The notes under the pieces were generated by a model. That model made no database searches. It worked only from the letters and a program-made list of their open reading frames with translations, and was not told the origin of the DNA. A stretch of 64,000 nt of DNA from Fischerella thermalis PCC 7521 (lineage in GTDB: Bacteria; Cyanobacteriota; Cyanobacteriia; Cyanobacteriales; Nostocaceae). Positions within the stretch are counted from its first letter, which is position 1. Each line of letters opens with the position of its first letter. Both the position numbers and the translations under genes were made by a program. The stretch spans positions 1 through 64,000 of the forward strand of contig NZ_AJLL01000010.1 in NCBI RefSeq assembly GCF_000317225.1, read 5' to 3'. Positions 17,310-27,346 of the stretch are shown here, piece by piece.

Positions 17310-19724
17310 TTATCGTTGCATATGTTCTTCCAGGATTTTTTCGGCTCTGGGTTTAAAGACCAGATGATATAAAGTATCCACGTAGCGTAGTAATGCTTCA
17401 CGGTTTTCTTTATTCAAAAAGTCCCAGAATCTATAAATTTTAGCGAGTAATAACAATTGTTTGGTATGCATTTGCCAATTATATTTGTTACGGACTCGCT
17501 GGATGACCCGTTCTGAAATTTCGTGCCAGTGTTCGGGGTGAGTATTGCACTGGTCAAGAAATTGCAGAATTTTTTGAGCTGTACCTTCTAAGTCTGTGGG
17601 GTTGATATGAAATTTACACTCTCCATCATCAATTAATTCTGCTGCACCACCAAATTCAGTAGCAAAGGTGGGTAAACCAGAACTCATTGCTTCCAGGATC
17701 GGTCTGCCAAAGGCTTCAAAGCGGGCAAAATGGACAAAAATACCCTGACGCTCTGCTATTACTCGGTAAATTTCCCCAAGTTCAGGTTTAGGAAGGCGCA
17801 TTCCCACCCAGCGAATTTGGCTCTGGAGATTGTACTGATTAATTAAGTTGTGGATTCTTTCCAGTTCTGTTGCTTCTTCTGAATTAGTAGCTTCAGATAA
17901 ATGCAATTTATTGGTAACAATAATCAAGTTACATTGCTTCTGCAAAGCCTGACTTTTACCAAAGCATTCTACCAAACCAGAAAGATTCTTCACTGGGGTG
18001 ATATGAGCGATCGCACAGATTGGCCGTTTGTTAGGGTCATCTAAATGACCAAATACTTGTGGATCTGAACTACTAAAAAGTAGCTCGTTAACCTTTTTAC
18101 GTAGACTTTCATCACGTTTTTCTATTTGGTTGTAGGGGAAAAAGATATTTTCATCTACTCCCGGTGGCACCAAATTGAACTTGGAACTAAATAAATTAAT
18201 GCCATCAACTACGTGATATAGCTGAGGCATGGAAAATGTTTTATACGATTCGTATTGCCCAAGAGTGTCTGGTGTGCCAACAATTTCTTGATAAGACGAG
18301 GTAATAATAAAGTCTGCCGCATTCATGCTGATCAGATCAGCAGTAAATTGAGCTGAAAAGTGATACTGTTGTTCTAGTTCTTGCCAGTAGAGGTTACTAA
18401 ATAAATGTTTGGGTTTTTCTAAGGAATGGGCGATATTGCATTGCGTTACCTTTAAGCTACGTGCCAGCAAAAAGGCAACTAAATTACCATCACTGTAGTT
18501 ACCAATTATTAAATCAGGACGGTCCCCTAATTGAGCTAGGAGTTCTTTTTCAGCATCAACAGCAAATGTTTCTAGATATGGCCAAATCTCATATTTAGAA
18601 ATCCAGTTTTGCGTGACTTTGGGATTAAATTCTCGGAAAGGAACACGCAATATCCAGGCGTTTTCGGTTCCCTCTACTTTTTCCAAGCGGAGGTTACACT
18701 GGGTTCCTTCACAGTTGGGGATGAGACGAGTGAGAATAATTACTTGCGGTTGAATATCTAGTGAATCGAGTCCTGCTAATTTAATTTCTTCACGAATTTG
18801 ATGTTCTAAACTCCGGGCTTGTTCCAGGACGTAGACGACTTGACCCAGAGTTTCCGGTCTACCTACAGAATCATCTTGACCGATCCAGCCGTGGATGGAA
18901 ACGAGAACAACGCGAAAAACTGCGGGAATACGAGCTACAAAGGCTTCAAGGATTGCTGGTTCTGGAGTCTCAATCAGCCGATCAAATAGTTCCAGAGTTT
19001 CACGCACTCGGGAGGCGGTGTTACCCCAACCTGGTTCTAAGCCAAGGGCTTGTAGTTGTTCGTGAAACTTTTCGTAGGGTTCTTCCGGTGGTCTTTCACC
19101 GATGATTTTGATGGCTTGTTTAATTTCTTTGTATAGTTGTATGCCTGATTTGATGCGATCGCCAATCAGTAACTGTTTATGATCATATTCTAATCGGTGT
19201 AATGTATCGTATAATACATCTAACCAATACTCGCGATCACTTAACACTTGACTGCACAGATAACGATTGAGGAAGGCTAGACCTTGACCAATGTTTCTGG
19301 GGTCATCTATTGATGGAATACCTCTATCAAAAGCATGAAAGTTGATTTCGAGAATTGGAGATTGGTAGCGATTGACAAAGCGATCACACACATCAAGCAG
19401 TGCTTGTGCTGTTTGCAGTTCAAAGTTACTCGTGTCTGCTGATAACAAACGCCAAACTTCTTGACTACCTATCCTGGGTCGCACCAGCAACCAAATATCA
19501 TCTCCTTCCAAGATTATTTCATGAGTATAGTGAATAAGTGTTCCTAAGGAAGAAGAATGAAAAAAGTAGGCAGGCTTTTGGAATTGGTGACAGTAGTCAG
19601 CAAAAGCGTGCAGAATTTCATTTCTCAGGAAATAACGTTTACCCGAGGCGCTTAACTTGGAGATTAATTGACGCAGAATCGTTTTTTCGTCACTACTTAA
19701 AACAGTTTGAATCAGTTCATACAT
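17310..19724 (-). CDS. Sucrose synthase
   Basis: This is a GT4-family sucrose synthase, which reversibly converts sucrose and a nucleoside diphosphate to NDP-glucose and fructose. In filamentous cyanobacteria it mainly cleaves sucrose. The length (804 from the chosen start) matches the family. The N-terminal regulatory part is followed by the GT-B core, and the donor-site region reads FEAFGRPILEAMSSGLPTFA with the E-x7-E pair. The ATG at 19724 is preferred because AGG lies 8 bases before it; the in-frame GTG at 19739 overlaps that site. It is probably the first gene of a unit with the GH65/phosphoglucomutase fusion, so both may feed sucrose-derived and other disaccharide carbon into central metabolism. 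Confidence 0.93.
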   Translation of the reverse strand: MYELIQTVLSSDEKTILRQLISKLSASGKRYFLRNEILHAFADYCHQFQKPAYFFHSSSLGTLIHYTHEIILEGDDIWLLVRPRIGSQEVWRLLSADTSNFELQTAQALLDVCDRFVNRYQSPILEINFHAFDRGIPSIDDPRNIGQGLAFLNRYLCSQVLSDREYWLDVLYDTLHRLEYDHKQLLIGDRIKSGIQLYKEIKQAIKIIGERPPEEPYEKFHEQLQALGLEPGWGNTASRVRETLELFDRLIETPEPAILEAFVARIPAVFRVVLVSIHGWIGQDDSVGRPETLGQVVYVLEQARSLEHQIREEIKLAGLDSLDIQPQVIILTRLIPNCEGTQCNLRLEKVEGTENAWILRVPFREFNPKVTQNWISKYEIWPYLETFAVDAEKELLAQLGDRPDLIIGNYSDGNLVAFLLARSLKVTQCNIAHSLEKPKHLFSNLYWQELEQQYHFSAQFTADLISMNAADFIITSSYQEIVGTPDTLGQYESYKTFSMPQLYHVVDGINLFSSKFNLVPPGVDENIFFPYNQIEKRDESLRKKVNELLFSSSDPQVFGHLDDPNKRPICAIAHITPVKNLSGLVECFGKSQALQKQCNLIIVTNKLHLSEATNSEEATELERIHNLINQYNLQSQIRWVGMRLPKPELGEIYRVIAERQGIFVHFARFEAFGRPILEAMSSGLPTFATEFGGAAELIDDGECKFHINPTDLEGTAQKILQFLDQCNTHPEHWHEISERVIQRVRNKYNWQMHTKQLLLLAKIYRFWDFLNKENREALLRYVDTLYHLVFKPRAEKILEEHMQR

Positions 19725-19739
19725 GGCAAATACCTGCAC

Positions 19740-20219
19740 TCGAGCTTGCCTACGACCTCATTGATTTCTCCTCGACAAATTTCAAGGGGCAGGCTTGAAA
19801 AGCTTTATCTACTTTCTAAGGTTAGCGCATTATTTGTCTATATTCCTGTAAATAGCTAAAAATGGAGTCCACTAGCGGTATGTCTGAAGAACCCAATTAA
19901 TCTAGATACAATTGAGTAAATAAAAAACGCGTATGAATCGAGAAAAGTATTCTATTTGAAGTTTTGATTGACAGGACTTCTTATTTTTTCTTTTTAATTT
20001 TTATTAATTTGACTCATTCATACTTTATTTTTAAGTTTTAATTTTTACCACTTGCGGACTAGATTGTGTGATATTAAATTTTTTTAAAAACAATCAATAC
20101 TTAATAAAATAAGTATGTAGAAATACAGTTTTATATTGATGTCATATTAGAATTGAGCTAAAAATCATCACACAGGCACTATCTAATACAAATATATATG
20201 TAGAGTTTGGATAAACATA
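19740..20219. other. AT-rich divergent intergenic region
   Basis: This very AT-rich region is shared by the divergent sucrose synthase and secreted-protein genes and should hold both promoters. I see no repeat or clear hairpin in it. Confidence 0.5.
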
Positions 20220-20594
20220 ATGAATAAAAGAATTCTTGCTGTTTTGGTAATTGCGGTAGCTGTGGCTGGCTTGTCTACCAAGGTTCAAGCTCAATCATCG
20301 AGTTCTCATCAACAGGGGTATACCTTATCTGGTGATTCGCTGACTGGAATCACTGATCGAACAGCTGAGAATGACTTTGCAATATTTTTTGACCAACAAC
20401 AAAATTTAGCTGGTCAAATTAACAACAATACGAATACTGGGCAGGCTGTTCAACAAATCAACAATCCCGTGCAGTTACAGAGAATTCTCAAACCGCGATC
20501 GCAGACAAGTGGTTCAGAGCTAATCTTACAACCTGCCCAGTCTAATACTAACGGTAATGACGGATTGCAGTTACAGGTGGATGTGCGGGAGTAA
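20220..20594 (+). CDS. Small secreted protein, hypothetical
   Basis: A Sec signal peptide is clear: MNKR, a hydrophobic core to about residue 20 and a likely cleavage after VQA (residue 24). The mature part of about 100 residues is rich in Gln, Asn and Ser (NNNTNTGQAVQQINNPVQLQ), with no cysteines and no recognised domain. It is probably periplasmic or extracellular. Its place beside the exopolysaccharide locus may be meaningful, but it faces away from that locus. Function unknown. Confidence 0.65.
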   Translation: MNKRILAVLVIAVAVAGLSTKVQAQSSSSHQQGYTLSGDSLTGITDRTAENDFAIFFDQQQNLAGQINNNTNTGQAVQQINNPVQLQRILKPRSQTSGSELILQPAQSNTNGNDGLQLQVDVRE

Positions 20595-20762
20595 ATGAAT
20601 TGTTGCGAAAACAGAATGAATTATTCAGGTTGATTTTCTCTTACCCATCACTAGCAATCGTAAATTTACAATCTTACGTGTTTAAATTTTTTATTGTCAG
20701 AAAATTAATCCATTCTTATCAAGATTTTAAAAGCAAATTAACAAAAGGTTAAGGTGATAAAA

Positions 20763-20864
20763 ATGACAGTAATTATTGGCTTTTCCATTTTGTGCTTTCT
20801 TTGGATTATTGGCTTGACACTTTTAGCAGAGTTTTTCTTCTACGAAGAAGAACAACAGTTCTAG
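20763..20864 (+). CDS. 33-residue single-span membrane protein
   Basis: The frame encodes a hydrophobic helix (residues 3-22, with Trp14 and Cys11) followed by an acidic, aromatic tail FFFYEEEQQF. AGGTG lies 6 bases upstream of the ATG, a better ribosome-binding site than most genes here have, which supports translation. The size and layout recall the small subunits of photosynthetic complexes, but it does not match PetL, PetM, PetN, PsaM, PsbX or Psb30 as I remember them. It lies 168 bases behind the secreted-protein gene on the same strand. Confidence 0.5.
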   Translation: MTVIIGFSILCFLWIIGLTLLAEFFFYEEEQQF

Positions 20865-21255
20865 TAGTGTTCAATGTTAGTGTTCGCTCTAAGTAGTGTC
20901 ACAAGAGGTATTTTTAACACGGATGTACTGATTTAGTATCTGTTTATCCCTATAACCGTGCTACCTGTGTCGCGCTGTGAGGAGAGAAAGTTTCCCTCAT
21001 CCATTGTTGGAAGCAGCAGCAGCAAAAAGAGATTCCCCCTCCCCTCTTTTTTTGCTCTGTATCCCTCCTCACATACCCAGCTTTAAAACTTGCAAACACG
21101 GGTTTAGATGAGGTTTGAAAAGTACTTGTCGATATACAAAGCAATTAGATATTCCCCTAACTTTCCTTCAAAAAAGCTTAGGGGGATAAACCAAAATTTT
21201 TAATATTTCTCAAACTTCATCTGAGGAAACAACAAATCTTTTGATTTAAAGTTAT
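20865..21255. other. Intergenic region at the end of the polysaccharide locus
   Basis: The region lies between the 33-residue gene and the convergent priming transferase. A 64-codon minus-strand frame (20950-21144) has odd Cys and Gly runs and no start site, so I do not call it. No clear terminator was found. Confidence 0.45.
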
Positions 21256-22686
21256 TTAGTAAGCACCAGTCTTGTGCAGAACTACATTCACCGTTTGAAG
21301 TAAGATCTTTAAATCTAGCCAGACTGACCAATTTTCAATGTAAGCGAGATCTAGTTTGACAGCATCTTCAAAGTTGTCGATATCAGAACGCCCAGAGACT
21401 TGCCATAATCCAGTGATACCAGGAAGAACTTCTTGTCGGATAAAGTGCTTTGTTTTAAACTTTTCGACATCTCTCATAGGAAGGGGTCGAGGACCGACAA
21501 GGCTCATTTCTCCCAGAAAAACATTAAATAGTTGTGGTAATTCGTCCAGACTGTAACGACGCAAGAATTTACCAACTCGGGTGATGCGGGGATCATCCTT
21601 CATTTTGAAAAGTACACCATCTTTAATTTCATTCTTGGCTTCTAAAGTTGCTTGTAACTTTTCTGCATTAGTAACCATTGTCCGGAATTTCCAAATTTTA
21701 AACTTCCGGCTATGTAAGCCAATGCGCTCTTGTCTAAAGAAGACTGGTCCAGGAGAATCTAATTTAATTAATATGGCAATTAACACGTAAATGGGAAAGA
21801 GTAGCAACAGCAAAATTACAGAACAACAAAGGTCAAAACACCGTTTTACCCAAAAATCACTACCCGTAATAATGGGTGCTGGAATTGTCATACAGGGAAC
21901 TTCACCAATCATCCAAAAAATAGATTTAGGATGACGCACTTCGCTGTCGGTTGGTAGGATTCGCAAGGTAATACCAGCTGTATGGAAATTCCAGCAAACA
22001 TATAAACGATTTTTTATCGCACTCCAAGAAACAAAAGCCTCTACTATTCCCTGCTGACGCAGATATTCAAAAGTTGACTCTCGATTACATAAATCCAAGC
22101 AGCTAGAGTCAGCAATACCTTGGATTGTGTAGCAATTTTCTTTTTCTATAATTCTGATGTGATTTTCTTTGTCTTCTTTTTCTGTAATTAAAAATATGGG
22201 ATGACGAATCGCTCCTTTTTGACGCAATAATTTAGTAGTAACATCAAATAAATAGCGGTCAATACAGATAAACAGCAGAGATGACAACCAGAAAATCAAA
22301 AAAGTTGAACGGGAGACATAGTGATTTGGTTCGTAGAGAAAAGCGATAAATAAAAGTAATACCTGTGACAGAGTTATGGCTTTGACTAATCCAGGATAGT
22401 TGCGACGTTGAATACCTGCTTTGTATAGACCTTTGGTGGCAATCATGCCTATTACCAAAACCAGAGTTAGTATTATAAAAGAAGGTTTTTGTGTCCAAGG
22501 AGAATTTAATGGTGTTCCATAAATTATGGCTAAGCTCCATGCTGAGATTAGGGCGGTAATGTCAAGAGAAATTAGTGTTACGACTCGCCAAAGTCTGATA
22601 GCTAGTCCTCTCTGTATCCTCGTAGCTTTTGCGGAGCGTAAGTCTGGTTTGAAGCTAACTACTGGCACGAAAGATTTAGTAGTCAT
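21256..22686 (-). CDS. Polyprenyl glycosylphosphotransferase (WbaP/CpsE type)
   Basis: This priming enzyme moves a hexose 1-phosphate from a nucleotide sugar onto undecaprenyl phosphate, starting the lipid-linked repeat unit. Four or five transmembrane helices occupy about residues 28-150, followed by a cytosolic domain with a NAD-like fold. A further helix at about 280-305 leads into the catalytic bacterial sugar transferase domain: [38 protein letters not shown]. The length of 476 is normal. GGAGG is 10 bases before the ATG. It is the last gene of the minus-strand polysaccharide locus. The sugar (glucose or galactose) cannot be assigned. Confidence 0.93.
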   Translation of the reverse strand: MTTKSFVPVVSFKPDLRSAKATRIQRGLAIRLWRVVTLISLDITALISAWSLAIIYGTPLNSPWTQKPSFIILTLVLVIGMIATKGLYKAGIQRRNYPGLVKAITLSQVLLLFIAFLYEPNHYVSRSTFLIFWLSSLLFICIDRYLFDVTTKLLRQKGAIRHPIFLITEKEDKENHIRIIEKENCYTIQGIADSSCLDLCNRESTFEYLRQQGIVEAFVSWSAIKNRLYVCWNFHTAGITLRILPTDSEVRHPKSIFWMIGEVPCMTIPAPIITGSDFWVKRCFDLCCSVILLLLLFPIYVLIAILIKLDSPGPVFFRQERIGLHSRKFKIWKFRTMVTNAEKLQATLEAKNEIKDGVLFKMKDDPRITRVGKFLRRYSLDELPQLFNVFLGEMSLVGPRPLPMRDVEKFKTKHFIRQEVLPGITGLWQVSGRSDIDNFEDAVKLDLAYIENWSVWLDLKILLQTVNVVLHKTGAY

Positions 22687-22831
22687 AGCTGCTTTTCCTC
22701 CTCATAATTGATTAGACCACTCTGAATATAAAATTTAGGATTTTTGACTTAAAAAATGAAACTAGGAATAGACTCACTCATTGACTTGTTATGTCGAACC
22801 TAACTTTAAATTTTTGAAAATTTGATTTTAT

Positions 22832-23998
22832 TTAGCGTTTTGATGCTTGATCGAAAGCCCTTGCGATCGCATTCCATGCCAACTTGGGTTTGAGGTTTGA
22901 GTCAAAGGGCAAAGGACGTACTGGCGCATCATCCTTGCGGGGAGCATATTGTGCAAGCCAAGTGTGGCTATCACTCAATCCCCAATTTAATACTGCAATC
23001 ACAGCTTTTTCATCTAGAACCGCTGAAAGATAGTCTTCATAAGCAGCAGCCACAATGCGATCGCGAGTTTTTAAATCTTTGGGTAAATTTTGATCTCTCA
23101 CATCTAGTTCAGTAACCAAAATTTTCAGATCAAGACTTGCAACATCAGCTAAAAATTTCCGTAATTTTTTAGGATTGAAACGAGTTTCGTGACCATATAG
23201 ATGTGATTGAATACCAAAACCATGAATTGGCGTTCCTCTGGACTTTAAACGCTCTAGCAGTTTCAAAATTGCACCTCTTTTTGCTTCATGTTTGGGGATG
23301 TCATATTCTAATTCGGTATCGTTATAGACAAGCATGGCTTTTGGATCTTGTTCAGCAGCAATCCTAAAAGCAAGCTCTATGTAATTTGGTCCAAGAAACT
23401 CTAGCCAAGGTGAGTTTCGTAAGCCGTCAGAGCGTTTGTGATCTATTTTTGTTGCTTCATTGACCACATCCCAAGAATGGATTTGTCCGGCATAATGTTT
23501 TGTAACCGTTGTAATGTGTTCTACCAAAAATTTTTCTGCATTCTGGCGGTTAACAACTTCCTCAAACCATTCAGGTAAAGCTTCATGCCAGACTAAAGTG
23601 TGTCCTCGGAAAAGTATCCCATGAGTGCGGGCAAATTTAGCTAACCAATCACCAGCAGTAAAGTCAAATCTATTAGGAGTAGGGCGTAAAAAATTCCACT
23701 TGAGTTCCCATTCTGGGACTAAAATTCCACACTGTTGAACAAAACTACTTGCTAATTTTGGATTTGATTCCAAAAGATCCCGTCTTGTTGCTGCTCCATA
23801 AATGATTCCCTTAGCCGACGCACGCTTTTTTAAAGGCGTATAGGTAGTTAGTTTAAAGTTTCTTTTTGAGTTATCGAGCGATTGGATCTGGTGACTTTCG
23901 TATCCAGCCTTAGCTGTTGCGATCGCTCCTATGCTTGTCAGAGTACCTAAACTTAGCCATAAGGCTTGTCGCCTAGTTACTAATCTTCTATTTGGCAT
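22832..23998 (-). CDS. GH10 endo-beta-1,4-xylanase-like glycoside hydrolase
   Basis: The retaining GH10 fold is complete: the acid/base is Glu181 in WDVVNEA and the nucleophile is Glu297 in TELDV, with LVWHEALPEW and NWGLSDSHTW also conserved. The N terminus has paired arginines and a hydrophobic stretch (TRRQALWLSLGTL), suggesting Tat or Sec export. It overlaps the upstream WecG-type gene by 11 bases, and its GGGAG lies 7 bases before the ATG, so translation is probably coupled. Being inside a polysaccharide operon, it most likely trims or releases the cell's own polymer rather than digesting plant xylan; that is inference. Confidence 0.92.
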   Translation of the reverse strand: MPNRRLVTRRQALWLSLGTLTSIGAIATAKAGYESHQIQSLDNSKRNFKLTTYTPLKKRASAKGIIYGAATRRDLLESNPKLASSFVQQCGILVPEWELKWNFLRPTPNRFDFTAGDWLAKFARTHGILFRGHTLVWHEALPEWFEEVVNRQNAEKFLVEHITTVTKHYAGQIHSWDVVNEATKIDHKRSDGLRNSPWLEFLGPNYIELAFRIAAEQDPKAMLVYNDTELEYDIPKHEAKRGAILKLLERLKSRGTPIHGFGIQSHLYGHETRFNPKKLRKFLADVASLDLKILVTELDVRDQNLPKDLKTRDRIVAAAYEDYLSAVLDEKAVIAVLNWGLSDSHTWLAQYAPRKDDAPVRPLPFDSNLKPKLAWNAIARAFDQASKR

Positions 23999-24740
23999 TG
24001 AGAATCTCCCGTAAGAATAGTCCAGCTACGAACCAAGGTTCTACTAGGTAACGTCTCCAAAGCCTTTTCGGCTCACTAAATAGGCGATACAACCATTCCA
24101 AACCCATCTTTCCCATCCAGCGAGGTGGAGTCGGAATAGCTCCAGCAACATAATCCATACAAGCGCCACTAGTCAAGATAGCATTGGTATGAATATGCTC
24201 TAGGTTGTCTAAAATCCAGTATTCTTGACGTGGCATACCCATTCCCACCATCAACACATGAGGTTGGTAAGTATTAATTGCAGCCAAGGTTTCAAGATTT
24301 TGCTGACTTCCTTTATTTATATAGCCGTGGTGAACAGCAATTTCTAAACCTGGAAACTTCTCACGTAAAATCTTAGCTCCTCGTTCTGCAACTCCTGGCT
24401 TAGATCCTAAATAAAACACACGCCAGCTTTGATTAGCTGCTTCTGCCATTAGAGACCACACCCAGTCAGCATAAGTGACTCTTTGCTCTCGCTTGAGTGG
24501 AAAACCTAACAGCTTTCCCAAGAAAACCAATGGCATACCATCTATATGGGCGTAATTGGCCTTTGCATAGAAAGCTCGCATTTTTGCGTCGTGATGGTAA
24601 AGATAAAGGCTATGCAAGTTATGATTGGCAATAATCCATTTTTTATTTCTTTGTATAGATTCTGTAACTAATGAATTGAGTTCTGAAATAGAAAGTGGAT
24701 CTAATTGTACACCTAGAAATTTGTAGGGCAATTGCTTCAT
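23988..24740 (-). CDS. WecG/TagA/CpsF family glycosyltransferase (GT26)
   Basis: The 250-residue protein matches GT26 transferases that add the second sugar to a polyprenyl-linked precursor at the inner membrane. Motifs seen are IANHNLHSLYL, ANYAHIDGMPLV with the likely catalytic Asp, RVFYLGSKPGVA, VLMVGMGMPRQE and the C-terminal membrane-binding end PPRWMGKMGLEWLYRLFSEP. AGAGGT lies 4 bases before the ATG. It overlaps the xylanase gene by 11 bases, so the two are cotranscribed. It would act right after the priming transferase of the same locus. Confidence 0.93.
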   Translation of the reverse strand: MKQLPYKFLGVQLDPLSISELNSLVTESIQRNKKWIIANHNLHSLYLYHHDAKMRAFYAKANYAHIDGMPLVFLGKLLGFPLKREQRVTYADWVWSLMAEAANQSWRVFYLGSKPGVAERGAKILREKFPGLEIAVHHGYINKGSQQNLETLAAINTYQPHVLMVGMGMPRQEYWILDNLEHIHTNAILTSGACMDYVAGAIPTPPRWMGKMGLEWLYRLFSEPKRLWRRYLVEPWFVAGLFLREILNAK

Positions 24741-24878
24741 GATTACCTCTATAAATATTTACTCGCTATCTAAAATTAGAAGTATATCAAAATATATTTT
24801 TATTATAAATAATAACAAAAACTGATTATTTGTGTTTAAAAATAAGCCATTTTGACTGACAAATACAATAGATTAAAG

Positions 24879-25976
24879 TCATTTTTTGAAATATTTCTCC
24901 GGAAAGTGCTGCCAAAAATTAGTGAAAAATCCTTGGGTAGATAACCATTCTTTCCATAGCCTCCGACATTCATACTGTAAATCTACAAATTCTTGAGGTG
25001 AAAGATTGTTGTGAAATTCCAGAACTCTTCGTGCAATCTGCGGTAAATCTTTACTATCTATCCAAACACAATACTTTTTCCAGTCAATTTTGAAGTCATA
25101 AGGTAAAACACAATCAGTATCGACGAAGATAGGAATGCGTCCACAGCATAATGTTTCAAAAAGTCGTATAGAAAAGTTTCCTCGACCACGACAGCAGAGA
25201 ATATAATCGCTCTCAATAATGTTACGTAAATATTCCATACGGAATTTTAGCTTTTGCTCTAGGTCATTAGCTTCAAAGAATGCCATATTTTCTCGAACTA
25301 CAAAGTTTGTCTCAATTTCTGGACTTTTGCTGAGATACTTCATAGCCTCCATTCGTAGGCTATGTCCTTTATATGGTGAAAATGATGTTCCACCGTTTTT
25401 CAAAACTACACCCTTATGGACAATTTCCTTAAGCTTAACTTTCCAATTAGTTTTATAAGCATAACCATTAAACCCAACGACGGGCTTTGCTTTTTTTTGG
25501 CGAATGGGAAGCTCATTTTCGTGATAATGCTCAATCAAGTCTTCATAAACTGCATTCATGGCGAAGTCACCAGAACGCCTTTGAGAAGCTAATAGCGATT
25601 GACGGAAGACAAAAGCGTCTTTAATTGGAATTTCTTCATGGGAACAATCGCTAGCAAAAAAGACAATCAAGGGCTTTTTTGCTTGCTTTACCATTTCTGC
25701 AAACTGAATACCTAAAGACATGACCGAGCTATTAATTTTGGCAGTCCATGTATTTCCTCTAACATCTAACCAGTCGAAAGGCAAAATGGCAAAGTCTGCT
25801 TTTTCTAGTGAGGTTATTTCAAATAAAGAATGACTAATTTTGGCATAATGAACTATAGACTTTGACCAAGGAGATACATCATTGTCCGCAGGAGAAGACC
25901 AAAAGGGTTGAAGTATAGTGACAGGGCGTGAAGCTTTGGGCAGGTAATGTAAATCTGAGAATATCTTTAGCTTCAT
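24879..25976 (-). CDS. Exostosin-family glycosyltransferase, copy B
   Basis: The C-terminal half has the exostosin (GT47-type) region: YILCCRGRGNFSIRLFETLC, then CGRIPIFVDTDCVLPYDF and a tryptophan-rich helix. The N-terminal half carries a Rossmann-like part (LIVFFASDCSHEEIP). There is no signal peptide or membrane span, so it is cytosolic, acting on lipid-linked intermediates. It is clearly a paralog of the gene at 26136-27236, with long identical stretches near the C terminus. Exostosin-type enzymes can transfer glucuronic acid, xylose or related sugars. A xylose-containing polymer would suit the GH10 neighbour, but this is inference. Confidence 0.88.
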   Translation of the reverse strand: MKLKIFSDLHYLPKASRPVTILQPFWSSPADNDVSPWSKSIVHYAKISHSLFEITSLEKADFAILPFDWLDVRGNTWTAKINSSVMSLGIQFAEMVKQAKKPLIVFFASDCSHEEIPIKDAFVFRQSLLASQRRSGDFAMNAVYEDLIEHYHENELPIRQKKAKPVVGFNGYAYKTNWKVKLKEIVHKGVVLKNGGTSFSPYKGHSLRMEAMKYLSKSPEIETNFVVRENMAFFEANDLEQKLKFRMEYLRNIIESDYILCCRGRGNFSIRLFETLCCGRIPIFVDTDCVLPYDFKIDWKKYCVWIDSKDLPQIARRVLEFHNNLSPQEFVDLQYECRRLWKEWLSTQGFFTNFWQHFPEKYFKK

Positions 25977-26135
25977 AACTACTTCTATTTTTTCAGTCGA
26001 TTTATATTTCAGAATGAATTAATCACATTTTCAAAAATAAAGCCGTGAAGTAATTAAATTTAATTACGTCACAGCCTCAACATTCATCTTATTACCGTCT
26101 TTGTAGAATGGTGTAACATTCCTTAGTAAGAAAAG

Positions 26136-27236
26136 CTAAAAATGTTGCCAAAAGTTGTTAAAGAATCCTTCATAAGATAACCAATCTTTCCATATCTGCC
26201 GACAATCGTATTGCAGTTCTACAAATTGTTCAGGTGAAAGATTATTATGAAACTCTGCTACTTTTTCAGCAATTTGCGGCAAGTCTTTACTGTCTACCCA
26301 AACACAATATTTTTTCCAATCAATTTTGAAGTCATAAGGTAAAACACAATCAGTATCGACAAAGATAGGAATGCGTCCACAACACAATGTTTCGTAGAAT
26401 CTGAGAGAGAAGTTTCCTCGACCACGACAACAAAGAATATAGTTACTCTCCACCATATTTTGCACGTATTCGAGACGCACTTTTAGTTTTTCCTCAGGTT
26501 CTTTAGCTTCAAAGAACGCCATTTTGTCGCGAATTTTAAAATTAGTCTCAACTAAAGGGCTATTGCTAAGATACTTCAAAGCTTGATTTCGCAAGCGATG
26601 TCCTTCGTAGGGTGGAAAAGTTTCTCCGTTAGTGGCCAGCATTGCTCCTTGACGAATTAAGTCCTTAAGCTTTATTGACCAATTACCTTGATCGGCACAA
26701 CCATCAAATCCCACAATAGGCTTTTCTTGCTTTTGGCGTATGGTCAGCTGGTTTTTGAGATAATATTCTACTAAGTCTTCATATAATGCAGTCATGACAA
26801 ATTCCTTGGACTGCCTTCTAGCACCTATGAGGGACTGACGAAAAATAAAAGCATCCTGAATGGGAATATGTTCATGGGAGCGATCGCCACAATAAAAAAT
26901 AATAATTGGCTTACGAGCTTCCTTTACCATTTGGACGAAATCAATCGCTAAAGCATATGCTGATTTATTTCTCTTCGCTGTCCATGTGTTTCCAGAAACC
27001 TCTAACCAATCAAAAGGTAAAACAGCAAAATCTGCTTCTTTTAACGAAGTGATTTCAAACAAAGAGTTACTTATCTTTGCATAATTAGTAATTAATTTAT
27101 CCCAAGGGGGAATATAATAGCCTCCCCTTTCTATTTGAAAATTTTTTGTATATTCTGGCCAAAAAGGTTGGATGAGAGAAACAGGATAAACTCCTTCAGG
27201 AAGATATTCCGGATCTGAAAATATCTTTATTTTCAT
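26136..27236 (-). CDS. Exostosin-family glycosyltransferase, copy A
   Basis: It shares the architecture of the adjacent downstream copy: a DFAVLPFDWLEVSGNTWTAK segment near the N terminus, a SHEHIPIQDAFIFRQSL helix, then CCRGRGNFSLRFYETLCCGR and the near-identical PIFVDTDCVLPYDF block. The protein is 366 residues long and seems intact. The two copies differ most in the middle (about residues 180-260), where acceptor specificity usually lies, which suggests they add different linkages. The 159-base gap between them contains no strong terminator. No clear Shine-Dalgarno sequence is seen. Confidence 0.88.
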   Translation of the reverse strand: MKIKIFSDPEYLPEGVYPVSLIQPFWPEYTKNFQIERGGYYIPPWDKLITNYAKISNSLFEITSLKEADFAVLPFDWLEVSGNTWTAKRNKSAYALAIDFVQMVKEARKPIIIFYCGDRSHEHIPIQDAFIFRQSLIGARRQSKEFVMTALYEDLVEYYLKNQLTIRQKQEKPIVGFDGCADQGNWSIKLKDLIRQGAMLATNGETFPPYEGHRLRNQALKYLSNSPLVETNFKIRDKMAFFEAKEPEEKLKVRLEYVQNMVESNYILCCRGRGNFSLRFYETLCCGRIPIFVDTDCVLPYDFKIDWKKYCVWVDSKDLPQIAEKVAEFHNNLSPEQFVELQYDCRQIWKDWLSYEGFFNNFWQHF

Positions 27237-27346
27237 CCTATTGTTTTATTAATTTTATAGTTCTTGCACAATTAAGTAACCATATTTTAAGACTTCTAAT
27301 ATTCCCATTTATAAAGTTTATACAATCTTATCAAGCAACTAGCCTT

